From Microbacterium sp. CBA3102 (GTDB lineage Bacteria; Actinomycetota; Actinomycetes; Actinomycetales; Microbacteriaceae): 64,000 nucleotides of DNA. Under the pieces are notes generated by a model that worked only from the letters and a program-made list of their open reading frames with translations, had not been told where the DNA came from and ran no database searches. Positions 48,845 through 57,231 of this stretch are shown here, piece by piece. Where the stretch lies: NCBI RefSeq assembly GCF_007954505.1, contig NZ_CP042412.1, positions 558,001-622,000 on the forward strand, written 5' to 3'. A program made the position numbers and the translations under genes. Each line of letters starts with the position of its first letter. Within the stretch, counting starts at the first letter, position 1.

Positions 48845-49747
48845 CTACCGGAGCACGAGAGCAGCGGCGCCGATGAGCGGCCCTTCGTCGCCGAGCCCCG
48901 AGCGCACGACGCGGGTACGGCGCGAGTACTCGTGGGCCGCGCTCGCGGTGAGTGCCTGCTGCACGAGGTCGATGTAGTCCGACGACACTCGCGAGAATCC
49001 GCCGCCGATGGCGACCACGTCGAGGTCGACGAGGGTCGCGGCATCCGCCAGCGCCTCCCCCACCTCGCGGGCCGAACGCTCGATCGCCGCCCGCGCGAGG
49101 GGATCGCCGGCCGCCGCGTCCCGCGCGAGGTCTTCGCCGGTGGCGCCGGTCCACCCCTGTTCCTGGGCCCACGCGGCGCTCGCGGGACCGGAGGCGATCT
49201 CCTCGAGCGTCAGGCCGCCCTCGCGACGCACCTGACCGAGGTGACCGGCATTGCCGGTGGCTCCGGGAATGTAGGCGCCGTTCGCGACGAAGCCGCCGCC
49301 GACGCCGGTCGAGACCACGATCGACAGCGAGGCGCCGGCGCCCTGCGTGGCGCCGAGCCACGATTCCGCGAGCGCGAGGGCACCGCCGTCGTGGCCGAGC
49401 ACGGTGCGCACGTCGCCCCCGAGGACGGTGGACGCCGCGGTGCGCACTGCCTCTTCCAGGACGAAGCCGCGCGCGAGCGGCATGTTCACCGGCATGATCG
49501 CGCCGAGGGAGCGGTCGACGGGACCGGCACTGCCGATTCCCGCACCGACGAGCTCCGCGTCGGCCGGAAGCGCGGCGAGCGCGAGCTCGACGATCGCGAC
49601 GACGGCCGCGTCCAGAGACTCGAACGTGGCGTCCCGACCGGTCGGCTGGCGACTACGACTCCCGGGGAGCAGTCGGCCGTCCTCCGCGACGAGCGCGGCC
49701 TCCATCTTCGTGCCGCCCACATCGACGGCGAGCGCGTAGCGCGTCAC
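48845..49747 (-). CDS. ROK family sugar kinase
   Basis: 300 residues. ATP motif AVDVGGTKMEAALV at the N-terminus, catalytic-base region with VLGHDGGALALAES, and the ROK core GATGNAGHLGQV. The Cys-rich zinc motif CxCGxxGC that usually follows is missing and replaced by RREGGLTLEEIASGPA. GlcNAc, glucose or ManNAc kinase activity is possible; proximity to the muropeptide genes favours GlcNAc. The GTG overlaps the pyrE stop as GTGA. Confidence 0.87.
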   Translation of the reverse strand: MTRYALAVDVGGTKMEAALVAEDGRLLPGSRSRQPTGRDATFESLDAAVVAIVELALAALPADAELVGAGIGSAGPVDRSLGAIMPVNMPLARGFVLEEAVRTAASTVLGGDVRTVLGHDGGALALAESWLGATQGAGASLSIVVSTGVGGGFVANGAYIPGATGNAGHLGQVRREGGLTLEEIASGPASAAWAQEQGWTGATGEDLARDAAAGDPLARAAIERSAREVGEALADAATLVDLDVVAIGGGFSRVSSDYIDLVQQALTASAAHEYSRRTRVVRSGLGDEGPLIGAAALVLR

Positions 49748-50304
49748 TGGGGGTCGAGCCCGAGGTCGTCGAGGTCGAAGGCCGCGCGCCATTCCAGACC
49801 CTCGGCTTCGATCGCGGCCTGTGCGCCGGTCTTCCGGTCGACGATCACGGCGACCGCGACGATCTCGGCGCCTTCTTTGCGCAGGGCCTCGACGGCCTTG
49901 AGCGCGGACTGGCCCGTGGTCGAGGTGTCTTCGAGCACCACGACGCGCTTGCCCTTGACGTCTGCGCCCTCGATCTGACGACCGCGACCGTGGTCCTTGG
50001 GCTCCTTGCGCACGACGAAGGCGTCGAGCGGGGTGTCGGTGGCGACCGACGCGTGCAGCACCGCGTTCGCGATGGGGTCGGCGCCGAGTGTCAGCCCACC
50101 GACCGCCACGACGTCGAGGTCGCCGATCAGGTCGAGCATGATGCGGCCGATCGCGGGAGCGGCACGGTGGTCCAGGGTGAGCTTGCGCATGTCGACGTAG
50201 TACGTCGCCTGCTTGCCGCTGGAGAGGGTGAAGTCGCCGTGGAACACCGCCTCATCCTTGATGAGGTCGAGGAGTGTCTGGCGGTCTGCGTCGAGTGCGG
50301 TCAC
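49744..50304 (-). CDS. pyrE: Orotate phosphoribosyltransferase
   Basis: 186 residues from the GTG. Joins orotate to PRPP to make OMP in UMP synthesis. The PRPP loop is VVVLEDTSTTGQSALKAVEA, and the flexible loop has RKEPKDHGRGRQIEG. TLSSGKQATYYVDMRKL near the start is typical of this actinobacterial form. The GTG at 50304 is preferred over the ATG at 50325 because TACACT lies seven bases before it and the protein then begins TALDADRQ as in close relatives. Confidence 0.93.
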   Translation of the reverse strand: MTALDADRQTLLDLIKDEAVFHGDFTLSSGKQATYYVDMRKLTLDHRAAPAIGRIMLDLIGDLDVVAVGGLTLGADPIANAVLHASVATDTPLDAFVVRKEPKDHGRGRQIEGADVKGKRVVVLEDTSTTGQSALKAVEALRKEGAEIVAVAVIVDRKTGAQAAIEAEGLEWRAAFDLDDLGLDPQ

Positions 50305-50311
50305 GGCATCC

Positions 50312-50317
50312 AGTGTA
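50312..50317 (-). promoter_or_regulatory. -10 box of pyrE
   Basis: TACACT on the minus strand, 7 bases before the GTG at 50304. It is back to back with the xth -10 13 bases away. Confidence 0.5.
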
Positions 50318-50329
50318 GGAGGCACACCC

Positions 50330-50335
50330 TAGGCT
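50330..50335 (+). promoter_or_regulatory. -10 box of xth
   Basis: TAGGCT, 6 bases before the ATG at 50342. Confidence 0.52.
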
Positions 50336-50341
50336 TGAGGC

Positions 50342-51202
50342 ATGCGCTTGGCCACCTGGAACGTCAACTCCATCCGCACCCGCGTCACCCGCACCGTCGA
50401 ATTCGCCGTCCGCGAAGACATCGACGTGCTGGCGATGCAGGAGATCAAGTGCAAGCCGGAGCAGTTTCCCTACGCGCCGTTCGAGGAAGCCGGGTACCAC
50501 GTCGAGGTGCATGGGCTGAACCAGTGGAACGGGGTCGCGATCGCGAGCCGCCTGCCGATCACCGATGTGCGCACGGCCTTCGACGGAATGCCGGGCTTCG
50601 CCAAGGGCCATGAGGGTCCGGATGCTCCTCTCGAGGCGCGCGCGCTCGGCGTCATGGTCGACGGAGTTAGGGTGTGGAGCCTGTACGTGCCCAACGGCCG
50701 GTCCCTGGAAGACCCGCACTACCTGTACAAGCTGCACTGGCTGGAGCAGCTCAAGAAGTCGACGGCGGCCGAGCTCTCGGCGAACCCCGACCTCCCGCTC
50801 GCCCTGGTCGGCGACTTCAACATCATCCCGTTCGATCACGACAACGGCGACCCCGACATCGTGATCGGCCGCTCCACCCACGTCTCCCCGCAGGAGCGCG
50901 ACGCGTTCTTCGCGTTCCAGGATGCCGGGGTCACCGACGTGGTGCGCCCGCTGATCCCCGAGGGCTTCACCTACTGGGACTACCAGCGGCTGAAGTTCCC
51001 CCGCAACGAGGGCGTCCGGATCGACTTCGTCCTGGGCTCGCGCACGCTGGCCGAAGCGGTGACCGGAGCCTCCATCCACCGTGACGAGCGCAAGGGCGAA
51101 CAGCCCAGCGACCACGTACCGGTGGTGGTCGACCTCGATGGGCGCCGGTTGGGCACCGGTGGCGCTGAGGACGACGACGACCTGCCGATGATCTTCTCCT
51201 GA
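50342..51202 (+). CDS. xth: Exodeoxyribonuclease III (AP endonuclease)
   Basis: 286 residues of the EEP superfamily. Catalytic residues appear in order: Asn in TWNVNSIRTR, Glu in VLAMQEIKCK, Tyr in SLYVPNGRS, Asp/Asn in LVGDFNIIP, and Asp/His in QPSDHVPVVVDL. Nicks abasic sites and trims 3' blocked ends in base excision repair. Ends in an acidic tail DDDDLPMIFS. Divergent from pyrE with a very short control region. Confidence 0.94.
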   Translation: MRLATWNVNSIRTRVTRTVEFAVREDIDVLAMQEIKCKPEQFPYAPFEEAGYHVEVHGLNQWNGVAIASRLPITDVRTAFDGMPGFAKGHEGPDAPLEARALGVMVDGVRVWSLYVPNGRSLEDPHYLYKLHWLEQLKKSTAAELSANPDLPLALVGDFNIIPFDHDNGDPDIVIGRSTHVSPQERDAFFAFQDAGVTDVVRPLIPEGFTYWDYQRLKFPRNEGVRIDFVLGSRTLAEAVTGASIHRDERKGEQPSDHVPVVVDLDGRRLGTGGAEDDDDLPMIFS

Positions 51203-51213
51203 ATGCCGATCCG

Positions 51214-52023
51214 ATGAGCGTGCGGCTGATTGCCACCGACCTCGACGGCACCCTCCTGGACTCGACGTCGTCGGTCAGCACGCGCACCCGCGCGGCGCTC
51301 GACGCGGCACGGGAGCGCGGCATCCACGTGGTCCCCGTGACGGCCCGCCAGCCGATCGGGCTGCGAGCCATCGCCGCGGATGCGGGTTTCGACGGATGGG
51401 CCCTGTGCAGCAACGGCGCCTACGCCGTGCGCCTCGACGACGGACGGATGCTTTTCGCGGAAGAGCTTCCGCCCGAGACGATCCGTGCCCTCGCCGAGGC
51501 TCTGCGCGCAAGCATCCCTGGCCTGTTGTTCGCGAGCGTGCGCGAAGCCGGCGAGACGTTCGTGGCCGAAGACGGTTACGCCGCGATCGCTGCACTCACC
51601 GACCACAAGCGGGACCCCGCCACGATGGGCGGCGTGCCGCTGGAGCAGGTGCTCGCCGCCCCCAGCCTGAAGTTCGTGATCCGCCACCCCGAACTCGCGC
51701 CCGACGCGCTGTTCGACACGGTACGTTCCCTCGGGCTGACCGGCTTCGAGGCGACGCTCTCGGGCGCTCCGTTCGTGGAGGTCATGGCCGAGGGCGTCAC
51801 CAAGGCCACCGGCTTGGCCCGACTCTGCGAGCACCTCGGTATCGACCGCACCCACGTGGTGGCCTTCGGCGACGCGCTCAACGACGTCGAGATGCTCCGC
51901 TGGGCAGGGCGCGGGGTCGCGATGGCCGACGCCGAACCCCTCGTGCAGGATGCGGCCGACGAAACGACCTCCTCCAACGATCAGGACGGTGTGGCGCGGG
52001 TGATCGAGCGGCTTCTGGGCTGA
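51214..52023 (+). CDS. Cof-type HAD-IIB family hydrolase
   Basis: 269 residues. Motif I LIATDLDGTLLDSTSSV with both catalytic Asp, motif II VPVTARQ, motif III lysine in GVTKATGLARLCEH, and motif IV VAFGDALNDVEMLRWAG. Class IIB cap between II and III. Probably a sugar or nucleotide phosphatase, exact substrate unknown. It begins 11 bases after xth and is likely cotranscribed. Confidence 0.9.
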   Translation: MSVRLIATDLDGTLLDSTSSVSTRTRAALDAARERGIHVVPVTARQPIGLRAIAADAGFDGWALCSNGAYAVRLDDGRMLFAEELPPETIRALAEALRASIPGLLFASVREAGETFVAEDGYAAIAALTDHKRDPATMGGVPLEQVLAAPSLKFVIRHPELAPDALFDTVRSLGLTGFEATLSGAPFVEVMAEGVTKATGLARLCEHLGIDRTHVVAFGDALNDVEMLRWAGRGVAMADAEPLVQDAADETTSSNDQDGVARVIERLLG

Positions 52024-52026
52024 GAC

Positions 52027-52680
52027 TCACTCGAACGTCCCGACCTGCGGCACCCGATCGGTCCGCGCGTAGCGGAGCAGCGTCACTCCGGCCTCGTCGA
52101 CGATCGGCGGCTCCAACAACCGCAGCACCGAGGGAAGCGCATCGTCGTCGAACACCTTCTTGCCCGCGCCGAGCAGCAGCGGATACACCCAGAGGTTCAG
52201 CTCGTCGAAGAGCCCCTCGGCGAGCAGCGTGTGGACGAAGTCAATGCTGCCGATCACGTGCACTTCGCGGTGGGCCGCCCTCATCGCCGCGACCTCCGCG
52301 GCGAGGTCGGCACCGACGCGCGTGCTGCCCTCCCAGTCGAGCGTGAGATTCGCATCCCGGGTCGCGACGTACTTGGGCACGCGGTTGAAGAGCCTGCCGA
52401 TGTCGCCGGACTCGCCCGAGGTGTGATGCGGCCAGTATGCGGCGAAGATGTCGTACGTGCGCCGGCCGAGCAGCAGCGCGTCGAGCCCGCGCATGCCCTT
52501 CTCGATCTCAGGCCCGACACCGGACGAGGGGTATCCGGCCTGCCAGCCGCTGAACCGGAAACCGCCGGAGGGGTCCTCATCGGTGCCGCCCGGCCCCTGA
52601 GCGACGCCGTCGAGGGAGGTGAAGAGATCGATCAGGATGCGGCCGGATGCCTGTTGTTCATCGGGATACGGGCTGTTCAT
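52027..52680 (-). CDS. Dihydrofolate reductase family protein (RibD C-terminal-like)
   Basis: 217 residues. RILIDLFTSLDGVAQGPGG at the N-terminus, LLLGRRTYDIFAAYWP in the middle and EVHVIGSIDFVHTLL with DELNLWVYPLLLGAGKK toward the end give the DHFR/RibD-C fold. The physiological substrate is unknown. The first gene upstream (HxlR regulator) ends 11 bases from its start on the same strand, so the two are in one transcript with the VOC gene. Confidence 0.87.
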   Translation of the reverse strand: MNSPYPDEQQASGRILIDLFTSLDGVAQGPGGTDEDPSGGFRFSGWQAGYPSSGVGPEIEKGMRGLDALLLGRRTYDIFAAYWPHHTSGESGDIGRLFNRVPKYVATRDANLTLDWEGSTRVGADLAAEVAAMRAAHREVHVIGSIDFVHTLLAEGLFDELNLWVYPLLLGAGKKVFDDDALPSVLRLLEPPIVDEAGVTLLRYARTDRVPQVGTFE

Positions 52681-52690
52681 GTCGTGCTCC

Positions 52691-53368
52691 CTAGGTCAGT
52701 CGTGCGATGCGGAAGGTGTCGGCGAACGAGTCCAGCAGCGATTCGTCGCCCCGGACGACCGCGACGATGTCCTGCGCGAGGGCCTCTGCCGGGGTGACAT
52801 CGCCGCCGATGAGGCGACGGATGCCGGGTCCGGCGACGATCACCGCGTCCGGAGCGCCGTCGGGAAGACGTCCGCCGACCGGCGGCGCCGGAGGTGCGAT
52901 CTGCGCGACCCGGAGCTCGCGGTCGTGCACGGACACGCGGAGGGCGACGTCGCCGACATGCAGCTCGTACTCGGCATCCATGGCGGATTCCGCCTGGAAC
53001 GCCGTGCGCAGGGCCATCGTGAGCGAGTCGGGCGTGACGACCTCACCCTCTGCGGGATCCCCCATCGCCTGGAACCCCCATCGTCCGAGGGCGAGCATGA
53101 TCGGCTCGAACGAGCGCCCGTACGGGGTGAGTTCGTACACGAGCCCGCAATTGAGCAGCGGCACCCGCCGTACGACCCCACCCTCCTGGAGGTCCTTCAG
53201 CCGGGTGGACAGGATGTTGGTCGGAATGCGCGGCAGGCCCTGCTTGAGGTCGGTGTAGCGACGGGGTCCGACGAGCAGATCACGGACGATGAGCAATGCC
53301 CACCGCTCCCCGATCAGCTCGACCGCCGTCGTCACACCGCAGTATTGGCCGTAGCTGCGCGCCGCCAT
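52691..53368 (-). CDS. HxlR-family regulator with SCP2-like C-terminal domain
   Basis: 225 residues. Residues 1-105 are an HxlR winged helix (CGVTTAVELIGERWALLIVR, PTNILSTRLKDLQEGGVV), and the C-terminal 110 residues resemble the SCP2 sterol-carrier-like domain often fused to it. It starts one base after the VOC stop. As the regulator within the VOC-HxlR-DHFR unit, it may act on the palindrome at 53866. Confidence 0.87.
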   Translation of the reverse strand: MAARSYGQYCGVTTAVELIGERWALLIVRDLLVGPRRYTDLKQGLPRIPTNILSTRLKDLQEGGVVRRVPLLNCGLVYELTPYGRSFEPIMLALGRWGFQAMGDPAEGEVVTPDSLTMALRTAFQAESAMDAEYELHVGDVALRVSVHDRELRVAQIAPPAPPVGGRLPDGAPDAVIVAGPGIRRLIGGDVTPAEALAQDIVAVVRGDESLLDSFADTFRIARLT

Positions 53369-53369
53369 G

Positions 53370-53807
53370 TCAGGCCGACGCGGCGGTGTCGGCCACGTGG
53401 TCCGGCCCGTTCTCGACGGCTTCGGGGGTCATGTAGAGGAAGCGGAGGGAGTTGCCGTCCGGGTCGTCGAGGTCGCGCGAATACATGAAGCCGTAGTCCT
53501 GCGCGGGCTTCGGCTCGGATCCACCGGCGGCCAGGCCCTTGGCGAGGATCGCGTCGACCTCCTCGCGCGAATCCTGGCTGAACGCGACCGACACCTGCAG
53601 AACGTCGTTCGGGTCGGCGATGGGCTTGTCGGTGAACGTCTCGAAGTACTCACGCCGGAGGATCATGAAGTAGATGTCCTCGCTCCACACGACGCACGCG
53701 GCGTTCTCGTCGGTGAACGGAGGGCTGATCTCACAGCCCAGCGCCACGTAGAAGGCCTTGGCGCGTTCGAGGTCACGGGTGGGCAGATTCACGAAGACCT
53801 TGGTCAT
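53370..53807 (-). CDS. VOC family glyoxalase-like protein
   Basis: 145 residues with two beta-alpha-beta-beta-beta units. It starts MTKVFVNLPTRDLERAKAFY and includes CVVWSEDIYFMILRREYF and SRDLDDPDGNSLRFLYM. This form is common in glyoxalase-like and antibiotic-binding VOC proteins; the exact ligand is unknown. GGGAG lies before the ATG at 53807; the longer frame to 53921 runs into the control region. Confidence 0.85.
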   Translation of the reverse strand: MTKVFVNLPTRDLERAKAFYVALGCEISPPFTDENAACVVWSEDIYFMILRREYFETFTDKPIADPNDVLQVSVAFSQDSREEVDAILAKGLAAGGSEPKPAQDYGFMYSRDLDDPDGNSLRFLYMTPEAVENGPDHVADTAASA

Positions 53808-53865
53808 GTCGACTCCCTTGTCGGTGTGGATATCGGTGTGGACCCATCGATCGTGAGCCCTGTCG

Positions 53866-53875
53866 ACAAGCTTGT
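53866..53875. promoter_or_regulatory. Palindrome in the VOC-HxlR control region
   Basis: ACAAGCTTGT, perfect 10-base palindrome overlapping the likely -10 of the VOC operon. Possible HxlR operator. Confidence 0.4.
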
Positions 53876-53891
53876 AAAAAACACCTTTGCT

Positions 53892-53897
53892 TGTCAA
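53892..53897 (-). promoter_or_regulatory. -35 box of the VOC-HxlR operon
   Basis: TTGACA on the minus strand, with a -10 such as TACAAG or CAAGCT 15-17 bases on. It is the clearest -35 in the window, in an AT-rich gap. Confidence 0.45.
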
Positions 53898-53976
53898 TAG
53901 CAAGTAATCGCTGGCAAGCAATCGTTCCTACCCACCGATCCGCCGCCAGGGGGATGCCGCGGCGGACGCCCCGCCC

Positions 53977-53982
53977 TACGGT
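53977..53982 (+). promoter_or_regulatory. -10 box of the NarL-type kinase gene
   Basis: TACGGT, 6 bases before the ATG at 53989. Confidence 0.5.
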
Positions 53983-53988
53983 GGAGGG

Positions 53989-55254
53989 ATGGCCGCCGAA
54001 CCGTTCACCCGCACGCCGACCGAACGCGAACGGCGCAACGACCTCTTCCTGGCGCTCGCGCTCTTCGTCGGCGCGATCCTCAGCGCCGCCCTGTCCTCGA
54101 TCGCGCAGGTGTACGGCGACGAGCAGGCCGACCTGTGGACCGCGCTCGTGTACGCGGTCGTCGTCGCCATCCCTCTCGCCTTCCGTCGTCGTTGGCCCGG
54201 CACCGTCGCGGTGGTCGTCTCCGTCGCCTACTTCGCCGCCGTCACCGTGCGGGTTCCGGAGATCTATGTCGGGAACATGGCGATGTTCATCGCCCTGTAC
54301 ACGGTCGGCGCCTGGATGAACGACCGCCGGCGTGCACTGATCGTGCGGGTGGCGATCATCGTCGGCATGTTCGTGTGGCTGCTGATCACGATGTACCGCG
54401 ATGCGATCACGGAGGCGGACGACGCCGATGTCATCGCCGGGGCCATGTCACCCTACGTCGCGTTCATGCTCATCCAGCTCCTGCTGAACGTGCTCTACTT
54501 CGGCGGTGCGTACTACTTCGGCGAGCGCTCGTGGGCGGCCGCGGAGCAGCGGTCGGTGCTCGAAGATCGCACGGTCGAGCTGGAACGCGAGCGCGAGGTC
54601 ACGGCGGCACAGGCCGTCGCCCTCGACCGGGTGCGGATCGCCCGCGAGCTGCACGACGTCGTCGCCCACCACGTCTCGGTGATGGGCGTGCAGGCGGGGG
54701 CGGCGCGTCTGGTGCTCGATCGCGACACCACCGAGGCCGCACGCATCCTCTCCGGCATCGAGGGGTCGGCGCGCGACGCGATCCACGAGCTGCGCCAACT
54801 GCTGGAGACTCTGCGCACGCCCGGCGGCGAGGCCACCGACACCGCCTCCACACTCACCCTCGACGACATCGCCGCGCTCGCCGAAGCATCGACCGAGGCG
54901 GGGCTGCCGACCGACTATGCCGTGATCGGCGACCCCGTCCCGGTTCCCTCCCTCGTCGCCGTGAACCTGTACCGGATCGCACAGGAGTCGCTGACGAACG
55001 CCCGTCGCCATGCGGGCTCCGGTGCCACCGCCGATGTCCGTGTGCGCTACGACGACGACGGCGTCGAGATCGAGATCGTGAACACGGGGCGCGCAGTCAC
55101 CCACGTGCGTCCGGGGCTCGGTCAGCTGGGAATGCGAGAACGCGCCGCGGCATCCGGCGGCACTCTCGAGGTGACCTCCCGGCCGCTCGGCGGGGTGCGC
55201 GTGCGGGCCCGCGTGCCGCTTCCGACCCCGGAGAGGACGGGAGCGCGCCGATGA
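53989..55254 (+). CDS. Sensor histidine kinase, NarL/DesK type (HisKA_3)
   Basis: 421 residues. Five or so N-terminal membrane helices (residues 18-185), a coiled linker, then the HisKA_3 dimer helix with ARELHDVVAHHVSVMGVQAG (phospho-His in ELHDVVAHH) and an HATPase domain (YRIAQESLTNARRHAG, PGLGQLGMRERAAASGG). The signal is unknown and possibly membrane-derived. Overlaps the response regulator by four bases. Confidence 0.92.
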   Translation: MAAEPFTRTPTERERRNDLFLALALFVGAILSAALSSIAQVYGDEQADLWTALVYAVVVAIPLAFRRRWPGTVAVVVSVAYFAAVTVRVPEIYVGNMAMFIALYTVGAWMNDRRRALIVRVAIIVGMFVWLLITMYRDAITEADDADVIAGAMSPYVAFMLIQLLLNVLYFGGAYYFGERSWAAAEQRSVLEDRTVELEREREVTAAQAVALDRVRIARELHDVVAHHVSVMGVQAGAARLVLDRDTTEAARILSGIEGSARDAIHELRQLLETLRTPGGEATDTASTLTLDDIAALAEASTEAGLPTDYAVIGDPVPVPSLVAVNLYRIAQESLTNARRHAGSGATADVRVRYDDDGVEIEIVNTGRAVTHVRPGLGQLGMRERAAASGGTLEVTSRPLGGVRVRARVPLPTPERTGARR

Positions 55255-55937
55255 ACGGCCCGATCCGTGTGCTGCTGGTCGATGACCATGCGCTGCTGCG
55301 CGCAGGCTTCCGCACCATCCTCGACACCCAGCCCGACATCACCGTGGTGGGCGAAGCGTCGTCGGGCGCGGAGGCCGTCGCTCAGGCATCCGCGCTGCAC
55401 CCCGACGTCATCACGATGGACGTGCAGATGCCCGACATGGACGGCATCGAGGCGACCCGACGAATCGTCGCCGACCCGGAGATCACCGCGGCCATCGCGA
55501 TCGTCACCACGTTCGATCGCGACGACTACCTGTACCAGGCGCTGGATGTCGGAGCCAGTGGCTTCCTGCTCAAGAACGCCGGTGCCGAAGACCTGATCGC
55601 CGCCGTCCGCGCGCTCGCCGCCGGCGACGGGATGCTCGCTCCCGAGGTCACACGCCGCGTCCTGGCACGGTTCGCCGCCGCCCCCGCACAGCCGATCGCG
55701 GCCCCCTCGATCGAGAGCGCCGCGATCCCGAAGCTCACCCTCGCCGAACCCCTCACCGAGCGCGAGGCCGAGGTGCTGACGCTGCTCGCCGACGCCCGCA
55801 GCAACTCCGAGATCGCCAGGGCGCTGTTCATCGGTGAAGCCACGGTGAAGACGCATGTCTCGCGCATCCTGCAGAAGCTCGGCGCGCGCGACCGGGTGCA
55901 GGCCGTCGTCCTCGCGCATCGCATGGGTCTGGCGTGA
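55251..55937 (+). CDS. NarL/LuxR-family response regulator
   Basis: 228 residues. Receiver (1-125) with VLLVDDHALLRAGF, phospho-Asp in TMDVQMPDMDG, and Lys in FLLKNAGAEDL; C-terminal LuxR helix-turn-helix LTEREAEVLTLLADARSNSE followed by GEATVKTHVSRIL. Partner of the kinase upstream. The ABC exporter at 57232 is a plausible target, as in many actinobacterial DesK/NarL-ABC loci, but benE lies between them. Confidence 0.93.
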   Translation: MNGPIRVLLVDDHALLRAGFRTILDTQPDITVVGEASSGAEAVAQASALHPDVITMDVQMPDMDGIEATRRIVADPEITAAIAIVTTFDRDDYLYQALDVGASGFLLKNAGAEDLIAAVRALAAGDGMLAPEVTRRVLARFAAAPAQPIAAPSIESAAIPKLTLAEPLTEREAEVLTLLADARSNSEIARALFIGEATVKTHVSRILQKLGARDRVQAVVLAHRMGLA

Positions 55938-55960
55938 GCACCGCGGCCCGCCGCGCGCGC

Positions 55961-55966
55961 TAGCCT
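55961..55966 (+). promoter_or_regulatory. -10 box of benE
   Basis: TAGCCT, 7 bases before the ATG at 55974. Confidence 0.48.
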
Positions 55967-55973
55967 CGGAGCC

Positions 55974-57146
55974 ATGCCCGAAGCCGTACCCCTGTCACGT
56001 CCGATCCTGGCGGGGGTCGTGACGGCACTCGTCGGATTCACCAGCTCGTTCGCCGTCGTGCTGACCGGGCTCGACGCCGTCGGTGCGGACGCGGCGCAGG
56101 CGGCGAGCGGACTCCTCGCGGTCAGCCTCACGATGGGACTCGCGTGCGTGGTGCTCGCATGGCGGTATCGGATGCCGATCACGGTCGCGTGGTCCACACC
56201 GGGTGCGGCACTCCTCGTCGCGACCGGCACCGTCGAGGGCGGCTGGTCGGCGGCGGTCGGCGCGTTCCTGGTCACCGCCGCCCTGATCCTGCTCACGGCT
56301 CTCTGGCCCGCGCTCGGCGCCCTGATCGCGCGCATCCCTCCGTCGATCGCGCAGGCCATGCTCGCCGGTGTCCTGCTGCCGCTGTGCCTGGCGCCGATCA
56401 CGGGCATCGTCGCGAACCCCTGGGGCGTGGTGCCGGTCGTGCTCACCTGGCTGGTGTTCGCCCGCCTCGCGCCGCGCTGGGCGGTACCTTTCGCCTTCGT
56501 GGCGGCGACCGTGGTGGTCGCGGTGTCACTGATCGGCGCGGGCAGCACGTTCGACGCCGCGCTGCTCCTGCCGCGCCTCGAGTTCACCGCCCCGACGTTC
56601 ACGGTCGGCGCGCTGGTCGGTCTCGCTCTCCCCCTGTTCATCGTGACGATGGCCTCGCAGAACGTCCCGGGGATCGCGATCATGCGCAGCTTCGGGTACG
56701 AAGTGCCGTGGCGTCCGGCGATGCTCGTGACGGGTGTCGGCACCGCGCTCGGCGCCACCGCCGGTGGGCACGCGATCAACCTCGCCGCGATCAGCGCCGC
56801 CCTCGCCGCCTCACCGGATGCCGATCCCGACCCGAAACGTCGCTGGGTCGCCGGCGTCTCGACCGGGGCGTCGTACCTCGTGCTGGCGGTGTTCTCCGCC
56901 GCGTTCGCCGCGCTCGTGGTGCTCGCGCCCACGGCGGTGATCCCCGCCGTGGCCGGTCTGGCGCTCTTCGCCGCCTTCGGATCATCGGTGCAGCAGGCCA
57001 TCGACGATCCAGGCGAGCGCATCCCCGCCGTGGTGACCTTCCTGGTGGCCGCCTCCGGGATCGCGGTGCTCGGCGTCAGCGCCGCGTTCTGGGCGCTCAT
57101 CGCCGGGCTCCTGGTGCGCACGGTGCTGCACGCCGGGCGCTCCTGA
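55974..57146 (+). CDS. benE: BenE family benzoate/proton symporter-like transporter
   Basis: 390 residues, about 12 membrane helices of the BenE/SulP-like fold. PILAGVVTALVGFTSSFAVV, TVAWSTPGAALLVATG and MASQNVPGIAIMRSFGYEVP are recognisable family segments, as is AGGHAINLAAISAALAASP. BenE imports benzoate in Acinetobacter; no benzoate catabolic genes are nearby, so the true substrate is open. Confidence 0.87.
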   Translation: MPEAVPLSRPILAGVVTALVGFTSSFAVVLTGLDAVGADAAQAASGLLAVSLTMGLACVVLAWRYRMPITVAWSTPGAALLVATGTVEGGWSAAVGAFLVTAALILLTALWPALGALIARIPPSIAQAMLAGVLLPLCLAPITGIVANPWGVVPVVLTWLVFARLAPRWAVPFAFVAATVVVAVSLIGAGSTFDAALLLPRLEFTAPTFTVGALVGLALPLFIVTMASQNVPGIAIMRSFGYEVPWRPAMLVTGVGTALGATAGGHAINLAAISAALAASPDADPDPKRRWVAGVSTGASYLVLAVFSAAFAALVVLAPTAVIPAVAGLALFAAFGSSVQQAIDDPGERIPAVVTFLVAASGIAVLGVSAAFWALIAGLLVRTVLHAGRS

Positions 57147-57219
57147 TCCCCTCCTCCCCCGGAAGGGTGATCCCAGGGACTCCGCCGCAGGGGGGATGCC
57201 CTGGAATGCCCCCGGTCCG

Positions 57220-57225
57220 TAGCGT
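57220..57225 (+). promoter_or_regulatory. -10 box of the ABC exporter operon
   Basis: TAGCGT, 6 bases before the ATG at 57232. Confidence 0.5.
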
Positions 57226-57231
57226 GAAGAC

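Noticed and set aside
53370..53921. Extended VOC protein starting at 53921
   Set aside because: The extra N-terminal 38 residues run through the AT-rich promoter and operator region and do not belong to the VOC fold.
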